Shown here piece by piece: positions 13,701 to 25,606 of a stretch of 64,000 nucleotides of DNA. Position 1 is the first letter of the stretch; each line of letters begins with the position of its first letter. The notes beneath the pieces were generated by a model, which did not search any database, was not told where the DNA came from, and worked only from the letters and a program-made list of their open reading frames with translations. This DNA is from Coprinus comatus. Lineage: Eukaryota; Basidiomycota; Agaricomycetes; Agaricales; Agaricaceae. The position numbers and the translations under genes were made by a program. The DNA is taken from contig JAWPGT010000016.1 of NCBI GenBank assembly GCA_034638255.1, forward strand, positions 525,235 to 589,234, in the 5' to 3' direction.

Positions 13701-13736
13701 AGAAGGCAAAGACAGACGAATAGTTGTGTGCATTAA
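7708..13736. other. Gene-poor interval of about 6 kb
   Basis: I find no exon chain, conserved motif or transposon coding remnant on either strand. Open frames are short and lack fungal coding character. The first few hundred bases should hold the promoter of P450 no. 1. A duplicated hairpin sits at 10037-10195 and a 7-bp inverted repeat at 11813-11829. The rest is AT-rich. A rapidly evolving or non-coding gene could be missed here. Confidence 0.5.
10037..10195. repeat. Duplicated hairpin unit
   Basis: A 29-base sequence (starting TCAGCGGTTATTTACTTTCT, ending AACGCTGAG) occurs exactly twice, at 10041-10069 and 10155-10183. Each copy folds on itself: CTCAGC and GTTA pair with TAAC and GCTGAG around a 9-base loop, with one bulged G. 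In the first copy the stem extends to CACCTCAGC/GCTGAGGTG (10037-10072). A second 14-base word, AGCGTATCCTTTCA, is also doubled, at 10124-10137 and 10182-10195. It looks like a local segmental copy; function unknown. Confidence 0.8.
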
Positions 13737-13808
13737 AGCAGCATGGCGCAGTGGTAGCGCGCGGGGCTCATAACCCTGAGGTCACTTGATCGAAACGAGT
13801 TGCTGCTA
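13737..13808 (+). tRNA. Initiator tRNA-Met (CAU)
   Basis: The acceptor arm AGCAGCA pairs with TGCTGCT (13801-13807), giving the A1:U72 pair typical of eukaryotic initiators, with A as discriminator. The anticodon loop CTCATAA reads CAT. The T loop is ATCGAAA, lacking the usual TTC start, which is another initiator hallmark. Anticodon stem CGGGG/CCCTG has three G:C pairs next to the loop. No intron. A run of six T (13828-13833) follows. Confidence 0.93.
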
Positions 13809-13827
13809 TAGTATTATATTTGTGTTA

Positions 13828-13833
13828 TTTTTT
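13828..13833 (+). terminator. RNA polymerase III T-run after initiator tRNA
   Basis: Six consecutive T residues about 20 bases after the mature 3' end, suitable as a Pol III stop. Confidence 0.6.
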
Positions 13834-14043
13834 GTGATAATTTCGATCGTTGGATCGGTTAAAGGTTAGCGGAGTGGGGATCGTGGGAGGATCGGCTCGG
13901 AGAGATGAGTGTTCTGGAATAAAGGCATATGGGACAGAAGAGGGATGTTAAGGAAAAAAGATGTGACGAGGGAATGTGTGCTAAGTATAATTCTCTCCTT
14001 ATTGATATATCGTCCCTTGTGATCTTCCTTCTTCCTACCTACC

Positions 14044-15009
14044 ATGGCCCATCCTCTGCTCCCACCTCAGCCCTCAACACCACCCTCGTCCTCCCCGCTA
14101 CTCTCCACAACCCAGCTCACGACCTCAAACATCGTCTCAGACATGGCCCCTCACGACAGCACAGCATCTCTCGTTCCCCCTCCACGGCCGTATGCTGCAA
14201 CAGGAACAGATGGCATATCTTTCGCCTCTCCCTCTGCACGGACATCGTTCACACGAGTTGACCGTACTAGTGACGAGGAAGGCATACATCCTGCCATGTC
14301 ACAAGACCTTCACAACGCCGAAGAATCCCCTTCCCCGGAACAGGGACAGTCTCAAGAAGTAGAAGCTCAAACCCCAGCTCAGGCAGCTGACGAACCAACA
14401 CCCGTACCCGCAGAGAACCAGCCACAGCAGGAACCTCCGGTACCGCAGACACCGCAAGCGTTTCTTACGTTTCTGCTTATTACGGGGAAAAGGAGGACAA
14501 TGTCATTCGAACCTGGCACTACCGTTGGTCGAGTAAAAGAACTCATGTGGAATTCTTGGCCAAATGGTGCGTTGTAGCTTTGATTCAGTGTGAGCTTGTA
14601 GGCTAATATATGCTTTAGAGTGGCAGAGTGAGCGCCCGCCAGCACCTTCGTATCTACGTGTGCTGTATCTGGGCAAAATGCTCCAGGACGACGAAACACT
14701 AACAAGTATGTCGTTCCTTCACTTGATTACATCCAAAACACTAATTATATGCGCATTATAGAGCTCGGAATACCCTCGTCGTTGCCCTCGGCACCTCAGG
14801 CCATTATTGTACATCTGTCTATTCGTCCCTCTAATGCTGGTAGTGATGACGGTGGCATGAAGAAGAAGCGTAGGAAAAACGATGGTGAGTACGGGATCTA
14901 CAACATGAGAATGCGACTAAATATATGTGCATATAATTACTCTGTAGGATCAAGGCTTCCAGACGAAGGGGACTCGAATTCTGGATGCTGTGGATGTATT
15001 ATTTGTTGA
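14044..15009 (+). CDS. UBL3/MUB-like membrane-anchored ubiquitin-fold protein
   Basis: Four exons (14044-14566, 14619-14705, 14762-14884, 14948-15009) give 264 residues. Residues 1 to about 140 are low complexity, rich in Pro, Ser, Gln and Glu, and likely disordered. From about 140 comes a ubiquitin fold (FLTFLLITGKRRTMSFEPG, VGRVKELMWNSWP, LRVLYLGKMLQDDETL, AIIVHLSIRP), with a basic patch KKKRRK afterwards. The protein ends CCGCIIC: the last four residues (CIIC) form a CAAX-like box and two further cysteines lie just upstream. This matches the UBL3/MUB family, whose members are prenylated and act at membranes in protein sorting rather than being conjugated like ubiquitin. The long N-terminal extension is unlike the short animal and plant forms. 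The start is the first ATG after a stop; a later ATG (14143) would shorten only the disordered part. Confidence 0.85.
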
Positions 15010-17239
15010 TCAATGTACGTCTCACAGACCATCTCAGGGCATATGCATTCCTGACGCTCTGATAGCCCTCCGAGTGTTAGCTCGCTTTCCTGTTTCTGTT
15101 GACGACTAACGGCCCTCACAACCACCACAACTCACTCCTCGGACTCCCTAAAATCACGCATGGAACTTTTGTTATTCTTGTCCTCATTACCGACAACGCT
15201 TGTTTCCGTCCTTTCTGACCCAACCAACGGCCTCAGCATCTACGCGTCACGCGATTCCATGGCGTGCTAACCGTTTCCGCACAAGACTATTCCACATATA
15301 GTCACCTTCTCAGCACCGCTTATCCCCTCGTCCCACTTCCCTCGTTCTACTATAGGAGTACCCGCCAAGAATCCTAAAATAGCTTGGTATATTTTGATCG
15401 TGTTGAGGGTTTCGGTACCTATACCCGAGTACCCACTAGTCGGTCCCGGTTTGTGTTTCCCATTCTGCCAGACTTGGAAAGGTCTACAACTCATCTCAAG
15501 CTACCTGCCTCTTTTTTCTCACAAGCTTTGTGGAGGGGAGATAAGAAGATGAATTTCTTTGTCGAATTCTTTTATATCATCCCCATACCATGATTTACTT
15601 CCTACCATTCATCAGTTCCTTTTTAAAAATACTGGTCTTCTTTTTGTGTGTTTTCTGCTTTGTATATATAACCCTTGGCTTTTTGTTGGTTTTTTGTCTC
15701 TTTTTGTAATGATTAGGTCGCTTTTGGGGGGTGATAATGTTTTCAAATATTGATATGGTCACGGGTGAGCCGGTGGAGTTGAGACCTGGAGATAAGAACT
15801 TTTGGCTTGGAACTTCTTACGGCGGAGCAAGTTTGGAGTGGAGAGGGAAAGGGAAGGGAAGGAATTTTTCTATGTCATGTCATAGTATTATATAATATGA
15901 TCCTGTGCGCGTGGGTTGGACCGCTCAGGATTTGGAACGGATTAATTGGGGGAGATGAACTACTATATGGTAGTAGTAAAGGAAAGTTGTAGATAGTTGT
16001 GTTTAAACGTTCTTATCTGGGTGTTGGGACTATTGTAGTACTCAGCGTTGCAACATTCAACACCTACAAGTTCCTACAGGGGGATGTTTTTGAATACGGT
16101 GTTATTCGCTTCCAGATTTCCGATATTCCAAGTTACTTGACCTCGACTTGACCAATCATAACATCATAGTAACATACGTCATATCTCACGCACACGTCGC
16201 CACATAGCCTTAAGGCCAAGGTTCTATTAAATTTCACCAGTGTCAATAATTCAATTCATCGAATTATCCCATCGGAATCGGTAAAAAAAAATGATTCTCG
16301 GTTCTCGTTGGTCCGGGTTCAAACGTTCAAAGTTGGGACTGAGGTATTGTTAATACTATAGATACTAATTTTTCCTATGATACCCTTTTCAATTTGTAAC
16401 CTATTGTCGCTCTGGCTGTCTCTGGCTGTCTTTTAAGCAAGTTGGTTTATGTGATACTTACAGGTAATTTTGTATTGAAAAGGCTGAACTTAAAAATGGG
16501 TCGTGAAAGTATGATGATGTGAACATAGTTATCATTCGAAGTATGATTTAGGTAGAGGGTAGTTGTGAGAAATTCGCATATGTTCAAACTGTCGCTTAAC
16601 CTGGACAATGCATCATGTCCGATATGATGCATGATGTCATTTAATGTTCGCCACAAAGAGGACCCGGAGTTCTGATACTTACTCTACATGTAAAAGTTGA
16701 AGCTAGAATCTTGAAGTTATTAGTGGGTGAAGGACTAGACCATATTAAGATCCGCATCCTCGTGTCTTAAGTAGTCGTAGTTCATGATAAATGTGATATT
16801 TCTATGTGTAATTTCCATCAGACTTCTCGCCATTTTTCTCGAGCACACTCTTTCTTCTTGAACGTAATAAAATAGGCGGCAATATGGTTGAAACGTGTTT
16901 ATAATCTTGCAAAGAGTCATTTGAATTGCTTTGAATGAATCATGGTTTTTTTTACTGTGTATTAAATACACGAGTATGATAATGGTTTCCCCTGGTGCGC
17001 CGTAGGGAGCGCGCATGGTACATCGCGGGGCGCTATAGGCTGTTAAGGTGTTTTTATTTGGTAAATATCAATGGGTTCTGAAATAGGGAATGATCAAGAC
17101 CCAGAACCCAGGAACTTCTGAGATTACTGATAGCATAAAGCCGGATGAACATTGACTCACACGACTTCGGAAAACGACCCCACTGCAGCGGCCCACCCAT
17201 ATTACTTTTCTACTGAACAACAACAACAACGACTCAAAT
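15010..17239. other. Intergenic region between UBL3-like gene and P450 no. 2
   Basis: The first several hundred bases probably hold the 3' untranslated region of the UBL3-like gene (T-rich from about 15570). No exon chain or conserved protein is visible. Just before the P450 start there is a CAA repeat (17220-17230), typical of an unstructured 5' leader. Confidence 0.5.
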
Positions 17240-19519
17240 ATGTCCTTTGACGATAGTTCTGGAAAAGCTACATACTACACCTACCATTATTTGCTTTCTA
17301 CAATCTTCGTCTTTCCGATTTTGACGTGGGTACTTACGAGAAGATTCCTTCAACAAGGACGAAGGAGAAGAGAGCCATTACCACCTGGACCTCCTAAACT
17401 TCCTATTCTTGGAAACTTATTCCAGTTTCCTTCCAGTTATCAATGGTTGACATATACGAAATGGTCAAAAGAATATAGTGAGTGGTTATTGGGGAGATTG
17501 CCAGAATGATTTACTTGTTGCATTACCACAGACTCAGATATCATTCACCTCAGTGGTGCAGGACAAAGCGTTGTTATTCTTAACACACTCGATGCTGCGA
17601 AAGAGATATTGGAAAAACGTTCTGCTAACTATTCTAACCGGTACGTATTACTTACTACGGTGGCAATTCATGTTCATATTTATATGATCTTTTTTGGTCT
17701 TTTGATGATGATGATAGTCCTTCTTTTACTATGAACAAATTGATGGGTTGGGACTATTTATTTAGTAGTATGCCTTATGGTGATGCTTGGAGAGAACGAA
17801 GGAAGCTTTTATTGATACATTCTAATCCATCAAAACCTCAAAGTCATAGGCCTATCGAAATCGATTATGTTCGAAAAGTGCTTCCGAAATTGTATGAGAG
17901 TCCAGAGGATTCTATGGATTTGCTCCGACAGTAAGTTTCCCGTTCTCTTCATTTTATCACTCGCATTTCTTCTCTTTCTTTTTTTCTTTTCTTCATTCCG
18001 GTTATTAACACAAATGTTCGGTATAACATTATGTACTATGTACTGACATCATACAAAAGTTTGATAGGCGCAACGTTCCTAACTGTCGCTTATGGATTAG
18101 ATATCAAACTCGTTCAAGATCCCTTTGTTCAACTTGCTGAAGATGCTTTGAAACCACTTGTTGAAGTTATAGTTACTGGCGCGTTTTTGGTGGACTTGAT
18201 ACCTGCTTTACAATATCTTCCTACTTGGTTTCCTGGTACTGGATTTAAAAGGAAAGCTCAAGCATGGAAGAAATTGGCGATGAAGTTTCGGGATGTTCCT
18301 TTTGAAGCTGCTAAGAAAAGTATTGTATGTCACTTTTTATCTACATGTTTTTCCGACCCTTCAATTTCAGACTTCTTTTTCTGATTTTCTTAATGGCATT
18401 TTTGAAAGGATAATGGAACTGCCAAGCCTTCGTTTACATCAACTTGTCTTGAAGAAAGAATATATGACGAGAAATTGATTCGCGATACTGCTTCCATGTT
18501 TTTTGCTGGTATGTTAATAACCTGACTAATGTCATGATCCTCGGTTATAAATCCTCACACCTATAATTCATTGTCGAAATCTCAGGAGGTACCGATACTA
18601 CACTTGCCGCGGTATACACGGTTGTTCTTGTCGTAATGTGTCATCCGGAAAAACAAGAAAAGGCGCAAGAAGAAATGGATCGTGTACTTGGTCATGGTCG
18701 TTTACCTGAACATGGTGATGAACCGAATTTACCGTATTTGACTGCTCTTATTAGAGAATGTATTCGGTGAGAACAATTTTCAATGTGATGATTGTTGCAC
18801 TCTGACTTATGGTATTTCTCTGTAGGTGGAAATCGGTCACTCCAATAGGTTGATAGATAATGCTCATCCAGATGAACAAAAGTACTGATGAACGTTTGTA
18901 GGTGTACCTCATAGTTCCGAGGCGGACGATGTCTATAAGGGTTATTTGATCCCTGCGGGTTCAATCATCATTCCAAATATGTGGTATGTGGAGCACCCAG
19001 GGATGTTGAACCAAATTTGATCTCTGAAATAAAACCTTATCTCTTAGGAATATGTTGCATAATGAGGCCGACTATCCACGGCCTAATGAATTTATCCCGG
19101 AACGTTTCTTAAACGAGGATGGACAATTAAACAAGGAAGTTAGAGATCCATTGACATTCGCATTTGGTTTTGGAAGGAGGTGAGTTTTTTAGAGACTGTC
19201 TATCTGTAGCTTAGATTTAAAATTAATTTTACCACACATAGATCGTGTCCCGGAGAACACCTCGGAAAATCAATTTTATGGCTTACAGCTGCTTCTCTAC
19301 TTGCTGTTTTCAAGATAGTAAGGCCTGTGAGGGATGGTATTATTGTAGAACCTTCTATGAATTATATTTCGGGACTGGTTCTGTATGTAACATCAATTTA
19401 TCTTTTGCCGATCTATCAGACTGATTAAAAAATTTACTAGACATCCTGAAGCTTTTGAATGTGATTTCCAACCCCGTTCGAAGAGTACGGAAACTTTGAT
19501 CAAGTCTCTTATTGACTAA
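17240..19519 (+). CDS. Cytochrome P450 monooxygenase no. 2
   Basis: Eleven exons: 17240-17477, 17532-17640, 17718-17930, 18060-18324, 18409-18508, 18586-18766, 18826-18848, 18902-18983, 19048-19179, 19242-19382, 19441-19519; 520 residues. Marks in order: N-terminal membrane segment (around residues 17-35, after a short polar lead), basic stretch QQGRRRREPLPPGPPKLP, C-helix MPYGDAWRERR, I-helix AGGTDTT, ExxR as RECIR, FIPERFL, haem loop FGFGRRSCPG with the cysteine ligand. Branch-site-like words (TACTGAC, TACTGATG) precede several 3' splice sites. Exon lengths 109, 213, 265, 181, 23 and 82 equal those of P450 no. 3, including a 23-nt micro-exon. No break seen. Substrate unknown; probably ER-bound and dependent on P450 reductase. 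Confidence 0.94.
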
Positions 19520-20109
19520 GTATTACTGTATTTTGACTTTTCTCAGTGAATGATGACATTTATGATTTCTGATATGATTACCAGCGTATTATACCTGTAC
19601 GTTCATGTAAAACTAATATTTTGTGTTTGTTTATCTTCCGAAATGAAGTTTATCTATCCCGGACAGGCTGTGGCGATGCCTAATGGATTGGAAAATATTG
19701 CGAGCGGGCACACGCGGCAAAAAAAAACTATGTAACTCTGTGGCGTGAGTCCCCAAAAATAAAGTGATACCATACCGATCTTAGGAGATTATATGATAGC
19801 CAAGAGCACTAGTGGCTTCAACATGTACTTCTATTGGGGTAAGACTGAACCGAAGCATAGCCGTAAATGCTGGAAATTAATTCTTCGGCCTCAAGCGGGG
19901 GTTTATTCGAAACGTTTGACAAAATATTCGTGCTATAAGCATACCAAACATTCCCATGCATTACCAGGACTATATCCCTTCGCCAAAGAGCGACATATTA
20001 TTGGAACACAAGTTTAGCTATATAAGCTAGTTAATACACTCATTATCTCTTTAGCCACCTCCGCTTTCACTGCTTCTACTCAGTCAACAAAGCTATCTTC
20101 TATCCTATC
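19520..20109. other. Intergenic region with TATA-like box before the hydrolase gene
   Basis: Holds the 3' end of P450 no. 2 and the promoter of the next gene. No coding exon recognised. Confidence 0.5.
20019..20025 (+). promoter_or_regulatory. TATA-like box of the isochorismatase-fold gene
   Basis: CTATATAAG lies about 90 bases before the ATG at 20110, a normal distance for a fungal TATA box. Assignment is by sequence and position only. Confidence 0.4.
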
Positions 20110-20947
20110 ATGTCAAGCAATTTCGAAAGAATTGACAAGGATAATGTCATGTTGCTTGTTGTTGACCATCAAGTTGGCTTGTTCCAACTCGTCAGGGACT
20201 TTAGTCCTGAAGAATTCAGAAACAATATCCTCGCCCATGCAGCAATCGGAAAGATTTTCAACTTGCCAACTATTTTGACCACCAGTGCAGAGACGGGTGT
20301 GTACTACAAACAGAATCACCAATTCAATGTTTTAATGATCTCGCTACAGGTCCAAATGGTCCGTTGCCAAGAGAAATCACGAAGATGTATCCAAATGCTC
20401 CGTTCATCAAGCGTAGTGGAGAGGTCAATGCCTGGGACAGCGCAGAGTTCCGTGATGCTGTCAAGGCCACGGGAAAGAAGCAGGTAATTTTAGCTGGTAT
20501 CGTAACCGATGTAAGCGAATCGTTACTATCATACACCGATCGTAATCATCACCTTACTGACTTGGTCTTCAACCATAGGTCTGTACTGCGTTCCTTGCTA
20601 TTTCATTGGTAGAAGCTGGTTATACCGTTTATGCCAATGCAGAGGCATCTGGCGCCTCTTCCAAGAGAGTAGCGGATGATGCAAATGACCGTATGAGAGC
20701 AGCAGGCGTCCATGTGTATTCTATGTTCGCTGTGGTTTGTGATTTGATGAGAGATTGGAGGAACAATCCAGGGTCAAACGAATTGATGCCATTCTTTGAT
20801 AAGTAAGTCAACTATGTAACCCTCGCTTCGCTTCACATGCTTTAATCCCGAGACATTTTTAGATACTTCCCGGTATATGGGTATGTTGCGCGTGCACATG
20901 CCGCGGCGGTTGAACGTGGTGTTATCCAGCCTGGGGAAAGCGAGTAG
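20110..20947 (+). CDS. Isochorismatase-fold cysteine hydrolase (YcaC-like)
   Basis: Four exons (20110-20296, 20350-20510, 20579-20802, 20863-20947) encode 218 residues, the usual size for the family. The triad of isochorismatase-like hydrolases is visible: Asp19 in LLVVDHQVGL, Lys83 in PFIKRSGEVNAW, and nucleophile Cys118 in GIVTDVCTAFLAISLVEAGY; that spacing resembles bacterial YcaC. No signal peptide, so probably cytosolic. YcaC-type members are general amide/imide-type hydrolases of unclear substrate; they are not true isochorismatases, so no link to salicylate should be inferred from the name. It sits between two P450 genes in the same orientation, which may point to a shared detoxification or metabolite pathway, but that is inference. 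No defect seen. Confidence 0.9.
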
Positions 20948-21487
20948 ATGATGTCCCGAGTCGGAGACTGTACCTTCTGTTTTAACACCCCAGATTCTGT
21001 TTAGCTACCCTGAAAATATTGAAATGAAAGTAGTGACCAGGGACGAAAGATTTGCATGGGGTCACCCAATCATTCCCACGCACAGTGTAAATCAAGCGCT
21101 TATATAAGTGTTGGTAGACTGTCTGAGTGCCGAATCCCCATTATGTTTTAAACGTTTACACTCATGATCATACAATTCTCCAAACTATTGTGCATCAGAC
21201 CTCCATAGGAACAGATTTTCCCTGCGGCGCATCAGAGAGAATGGTGCTGGAACCAATAATAAGCGTCCAGTAACTCCTACTTCTGATGAACGAGTGGTTC
21301 GTCCCATCCTGAGCTATTGCCTCTCTAGTGCCGACTGGTTACGTTCCCATACAACCACAACCCTCAACACCCAACATCAGGGTGGAACTAACTGGGGCTC
21401 ACAATGAGAGCATAAAAACTCCGCAGTGTGAATAGATATAACTGTTAGGCTTTTACTTCTATCCGGCTCTCTATAGCCCCTCATCTC
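20948..21487. other. Intergenic region before P450 no. 3
   Basis: Nothing coding. An AT-rich box CATAAAAA (21411-21418) lies about 75 bases before the ATG and may serve as the TATA element. Another TATATAAG (about 21102) is probably too far away. Confidence 0.45.
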
Positions 21488-23583
21488 ATGCGTTCACTCG
21501 ACGTTCTGGTAGTATTTTTCGCCTTGGGATTATTTCGTTACCTTTCACGCAAAAGGCGACTGCCGCTTGCCCCAGGTCCCAAAGGATATCCCATCATCGG
21601 TAGTTTGCTTGATATACCTAAAGAACATCCTTATCTTCAGTACACACAATGGGCGGAGGAATATAGTATGCTCGGTGGTTTTTATAATGACGCATATATT
21701 CACATCCCGATTAGAAAGCGAAATATTGAATCTCAATGCCTGTGGGACGAATATCGTCATCCTCAACTCAGTCCGCGTGGCGACCGAGCTTCTTGACAAA
21801 AGATCCTGTATATATTCTAGCCGGTAGGTATTTAGGAACTGCATATGGTATATCCATTTATGACGAATTCATTCTAGCCCTCAGTTCACAATGGTTTCTG
21901 AACTCATGGGATGGGGCTTCTTATTCTCTGTTATGCCATATGATGACGAATGGCGAAGGCGACGCCGTCTATTTCAACGGTTCTTCCCCTCTTCAAGAGC
22001 TAAAGATTTCCAACCGCATCAGCGATCCTATATTCGTCAGCTCCTTCCAAAACTTATCGATCAGCAGAATTATGTCCAATCTCTTCGCCAGTAAGCCTCA
22101 ATTACCCTTCTTTAACCTTCTACTTTCTCACGAGCTCTATAGCTTTGTTGGGGGGATTGCTCTGAATCTTGGATATGGTATTGATATTAAGCCAGTAGAT
22201 GATCCCTACGTCAAGATATCAGAGTATGCGATCTCTCTCCTAAATGACGCATGCATGCCTATGAAATATCTGGTTGATGCTGTCCCACTTTTAAAGTTTG
22301 TGCCTAGTTGGTTTCCTGGCGCCAAGTTCAAACGAGACGCCGAGGAGTGGTATAAAGCAACAATGGAGTTTCGAAATAAGCCGTTCGAAGTAACTAAAAG
22401 GGATTTGGTGAGTGAGAATGACTTAACTTCATCATCAGTGACCTACCTAGCATATAACCAACGTAGGAAAATGGAAAAGCTACCTTGAGCTACACTGCAA
22501 TATGTTTAGAGAGCATAGCTTCATGCTCTTCGCAGGAACGACTCTCAAAAGAAAACGATATCAAGGACACAGCCTCCCTCTTTTTCGGCGGTAAGTACTC
22601 AAGAGTTTAAGCTCAGCCTTTTGCGATCACGGAAATGCTCATTTACGGAGAAAGCGGGCGCCGATACGTCCATGGTCGTGTTACTATCGTTTGTTCTTGC
22701 TATGGTTTGTTACCCCGAAGCACAAAAGAAAATACAACAAGAACTGGATGCTGTGGTTGGTCCGGATCGTTTGCCAGACTTCTATGACGCACCAAAATTA
22801 CCTTACCTCGAGGCGGTGATACGTGAAACAATGAGGTATGTTGGATTTGGGTTATTAAATTTTAACTGTCCTCCTGCTGACAGTAATTCACAAGGTGGAA
22901 ACCCCCTGCTCCTGTCGGTTCGTACCTATTATCATCCGGATGTAGCCTTTTTTCTGATGGTCTCTTGGGGTAGTCGTCCCGCACAGCACGACATCAGACG
23001 ATGTCTTTGAAGGGTACTTTATCCCTAAGGGCTCAATAGTAATGCCAAATGTGTGGTAAGCAAAGCCTTGATACCCATGACGCCGTGGACACTGAGCGAA
23101 GGTACTAGGGGTATGCTACAGGACCCTGACGTTTATCCCGATCCTTCTCTTTTTATTCCCGAACGTCATCTCACATCAGATGGAAAGATTATAGAGGGGC
23201 CTAACGCAAATAATCCGTTAGATCTTGTCTTCGGGTTTGGCCGGCGGTGGGTGTTTAGCAAGACTATGCAGACTCCGAGGTGACGCTAATTCTCTCGACA
23301 GTAAATGTCCTGGTATCCATATGGCTCTAAGTACACTATATATCGTTGCATCAAACATTCTACATACCATGGACATATGCCCTAGTGTCGATAAAGATGG
23401 TAACGTAATTCTTCCAAGTCAAAAATGTACTGACGGCCTCTTCTTGTGAGTTGATTTGTATTACTGGTATTGGAAACATTACTTTTTCTCAATTGATATT
23501 ACAGATTACCGGAACCTTTCGATTGTATTTTCAGACCACGTTCCGAAAAGGCAGAGAGTCTTGTTAGAACCGAGGCTTTGTGA
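21488..23583 (+). CDS. Cytochrome P450 monooxygenase no. 3
   Basis: Eleven exons: 21488-21665, 21715-21823, 21878-22090, 22143-22407, 22467-22590, 22655-22835, 22895-22917, 22974-23055, 23109-23246, 23302-23445, 23505-23583; 511 residues. A short N-terminal hydrophobic anchor (LDVLVVFFALGLF) is followed by LPLAPGPKGYPIIG, C-helix MPYDDEWRRRRR, I-helix AGADTS, ExxR as RETMR, FIPERHL (the usual F of PERF is H) and haem loop FGFGRRKCPG. The 3' splice site before exon 6 (GAGAAAG) is weak but is the only one that restores the I-helix. Same exon pattern as P450 no. 2, so a tandem paralogue. All key residues are present; likely functional. Confidence 0.92.
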
Positions 23584-24074
23584 AATAAGACACAGGTTCC
23601 ACGATTAATTTATTACCCATAGATGTATATATGTAGTTATCTAGGTAAAGTACAAGCGACTGTAGATGATTGATTATGTAGATAAATCTCGTATCCTAAG
23701 GGCTCGCAGTAGTGGCAGTAGCGTTTCAGATATCTATCCGGGTAGAGCTGAGAGAACAATTGAAGCAGCAACGGTGCTCAATGAAATTCACGTGAAACCA
23801 TTGAATATACCTTTCATCGTGTAGCATCTAGTTCAATTAAGGCACAGTGCTCTAATATGGGAACGATTTGTGCCGGGGCTCTTCTAATTTTCGATATTAG
23901 TTCAGATAATATCGTCCATCAGAAATCCAATGATCGTACGTCTTTGGGTAAAAGAAATGACATCGAGGCAAGAGGATTTCCCAGGGACATTCTCTCAGTG
24001 CGACGGACGGAAACTGGAGATGATATCGAATATCTTGAACCTAAATGGTAGATTGGGGTACACACTACAAATAA
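23584..24074. other. Spacer between P450 no. 3 and the broken P450
   Basis: No P450-like sequence can be recognised here, although the N-terminal half of the fourth copy would be expected. It has been deleted or mutated beyond recognition. Confidence 0.5.
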
Positions 24075-25168
24075 ATGAGTGGAATAAGCTGGTTATGTTC
24101 TTTAAACATGGGCCGTATAACGAAGCTAAACGATTGATTGTAAGACGCGTTTTTCCCCCCATTTTCTACTCATTTACTTACTTCTTTGACTTAGAGCGAA
24201 CCTTGTGTCTCGATGACTTGAGTGAATCCAAAAATCTGGAACAGGATGAGGTCATTGTCAGAGAGACTGCAGGAATGTTTTTGCTGGTGGTGTTGATACA
24301 AGCTTTGGCATTTGTGTGCAACTTCATTCTCGCAATGGTGTTTCACCCGGATAAGTAAGCTAAGGTACAAGAAGAGTTAGATAGGGTGATCGGTCATGGA
24401 ACACGGTTGCCCGAATGGAGTGACGAAGCAACTTTACCTTACCTGACTGCTGTGATAAAGGAAGTTGCAAGGTACGTATTCTACTTTCGCAGGTCCTTTA
24501 TTAGAGCTGAAGCTTCTTGATTTAGATGGAGACTGGTGGTCCCCTTAGGTAAATTATTATGTGTATAAAGACTACTATATTCCAAAGAACTCAATTATAA
24601 TCCCTAACGTCTGGTGGGTGACTTTTATTTGCCAATGTAACCAAACTTACAGTTGCAATCCATACATCTTAGGCTTATCTTCCGTAACGAGAAAGACTAT
24701 TTAAAGTCAGACGAATTCATTCCTGAGAGATTCCTTGATGAAAAGGCCCAGCTAAATTCAACAACTCCCGACCCTATTCCAATTCTCTTCGGATTTGGTC
24801 GAAGGTCTGTCTCTTATCTCTGCCTCTACTGGTAAAAGATTGCATTGCTCATCTAGCCCACATATACTATTCAGAACTTGTGCGGGGATTCATATTACGC
24901 AATCTACGATTTTCCTTTTCGCATCCACTATTCTCTCTATGTTTACTGTGTCCAAATGTACCAATAAAGATGGAAACGTGAAAGAGCCCTCGTTGGATTG
25001 GCCTGCTTTGGTCATTTGGTAAGTCCTAGAATATTTGTGGTATTTATTCAAGTTCGCTGCTGAGTCCTCACAATTGTTTCAAGTGCACCACTCCCGTTCG
25101 GATGCAACTTTACCATACGATCTGAAAGGGCTAAGAAATTAGTACAGTCGCTGGCTTTGGATCCTTGA
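24075..25168 (+). pseudogene. Broken fourth cytochrome P450 (C-terminal half only)
   Basis: Remnant of the same P450 family. Recognisable pieces: EWNKLVMFFKHGPYNEAKRL (end of the 265-nt exon), the I-helix region with a frame change at AGG/VDTS (about 24281-24300), a TAA at 24357-24359 inside the following helix, the 23-nt micro-exon (24524-24546 region, RWRLVVPLG), a shortened next exon keeping only DYYIPKNSIIIPNVW, FIPERFL, FGFGRR, the cysteine-bearing piece RTCAGIHITQSTIFLF, and the C-terminus PFGCNFTIRSERAKKL. The first half of the gene is gone. The haem cysteine survives but the frameshift, stop and deletions rule out a working enzyme. Confidence 0.88.
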
Positions 25169-25606
25169 TTTTTTCGATGGAGTGTTCCCAAGCGCCCTTA
25201 TAGTACAAGATGGTTGTTACGAATTATTTTGCGTGACCGATGTGACTGGTGCTTGTTCCAACTTCCAACATATCAAGTTCACCGTTGACTTCACAATACC
25301 CATGATGTTGGAGAGGCAACCATATATTTACCATGGCCCAGGTTATTCAGCAGTTTTATTTTATACATCCACCGTATCGTCCGGCGAAAAATGTGGGCTC
25401 GCTGACTTATCCAATCAACTCCCCAGTGAGCTTACTATGAGGAGTTTCAGTTTACAATTTAGTGGTGTATGGTCAGGTATGATCCGTTTTCCCACCAACA
25501 TCTCGATATTTAAGTACTGGACAGGTGAGAGTACTCTCATCACCCAACGGTCCCAGCATTGAATATTCTTAACAGACTATATCAGAAAAATTCTTCCTCG
25601 TTTATC
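25169..25606. other. Region upstream of TYR1
   Basis: Presumed promoter and leader of TYR1. An in-frame ATG at 25559 could extend the protein by 16 residues, but the extension is Asn/Ser-rich and not family-like. Confidence 0.5.

Noticed and set aside
20110..20947. True isochorismatase for salicylate or siderophore synthesis
   Set aside because: The sequence fits the YcaC-like branch; no isochorismate synthase or aryl carrier domain is nearby.
24530..24640. Possible working splice form that skips the damaged P450 exons
   Set aside because: The N-terminal half is missing altogether and the I-helix is out of frame; no skipping pattern rescues a P450 fold.
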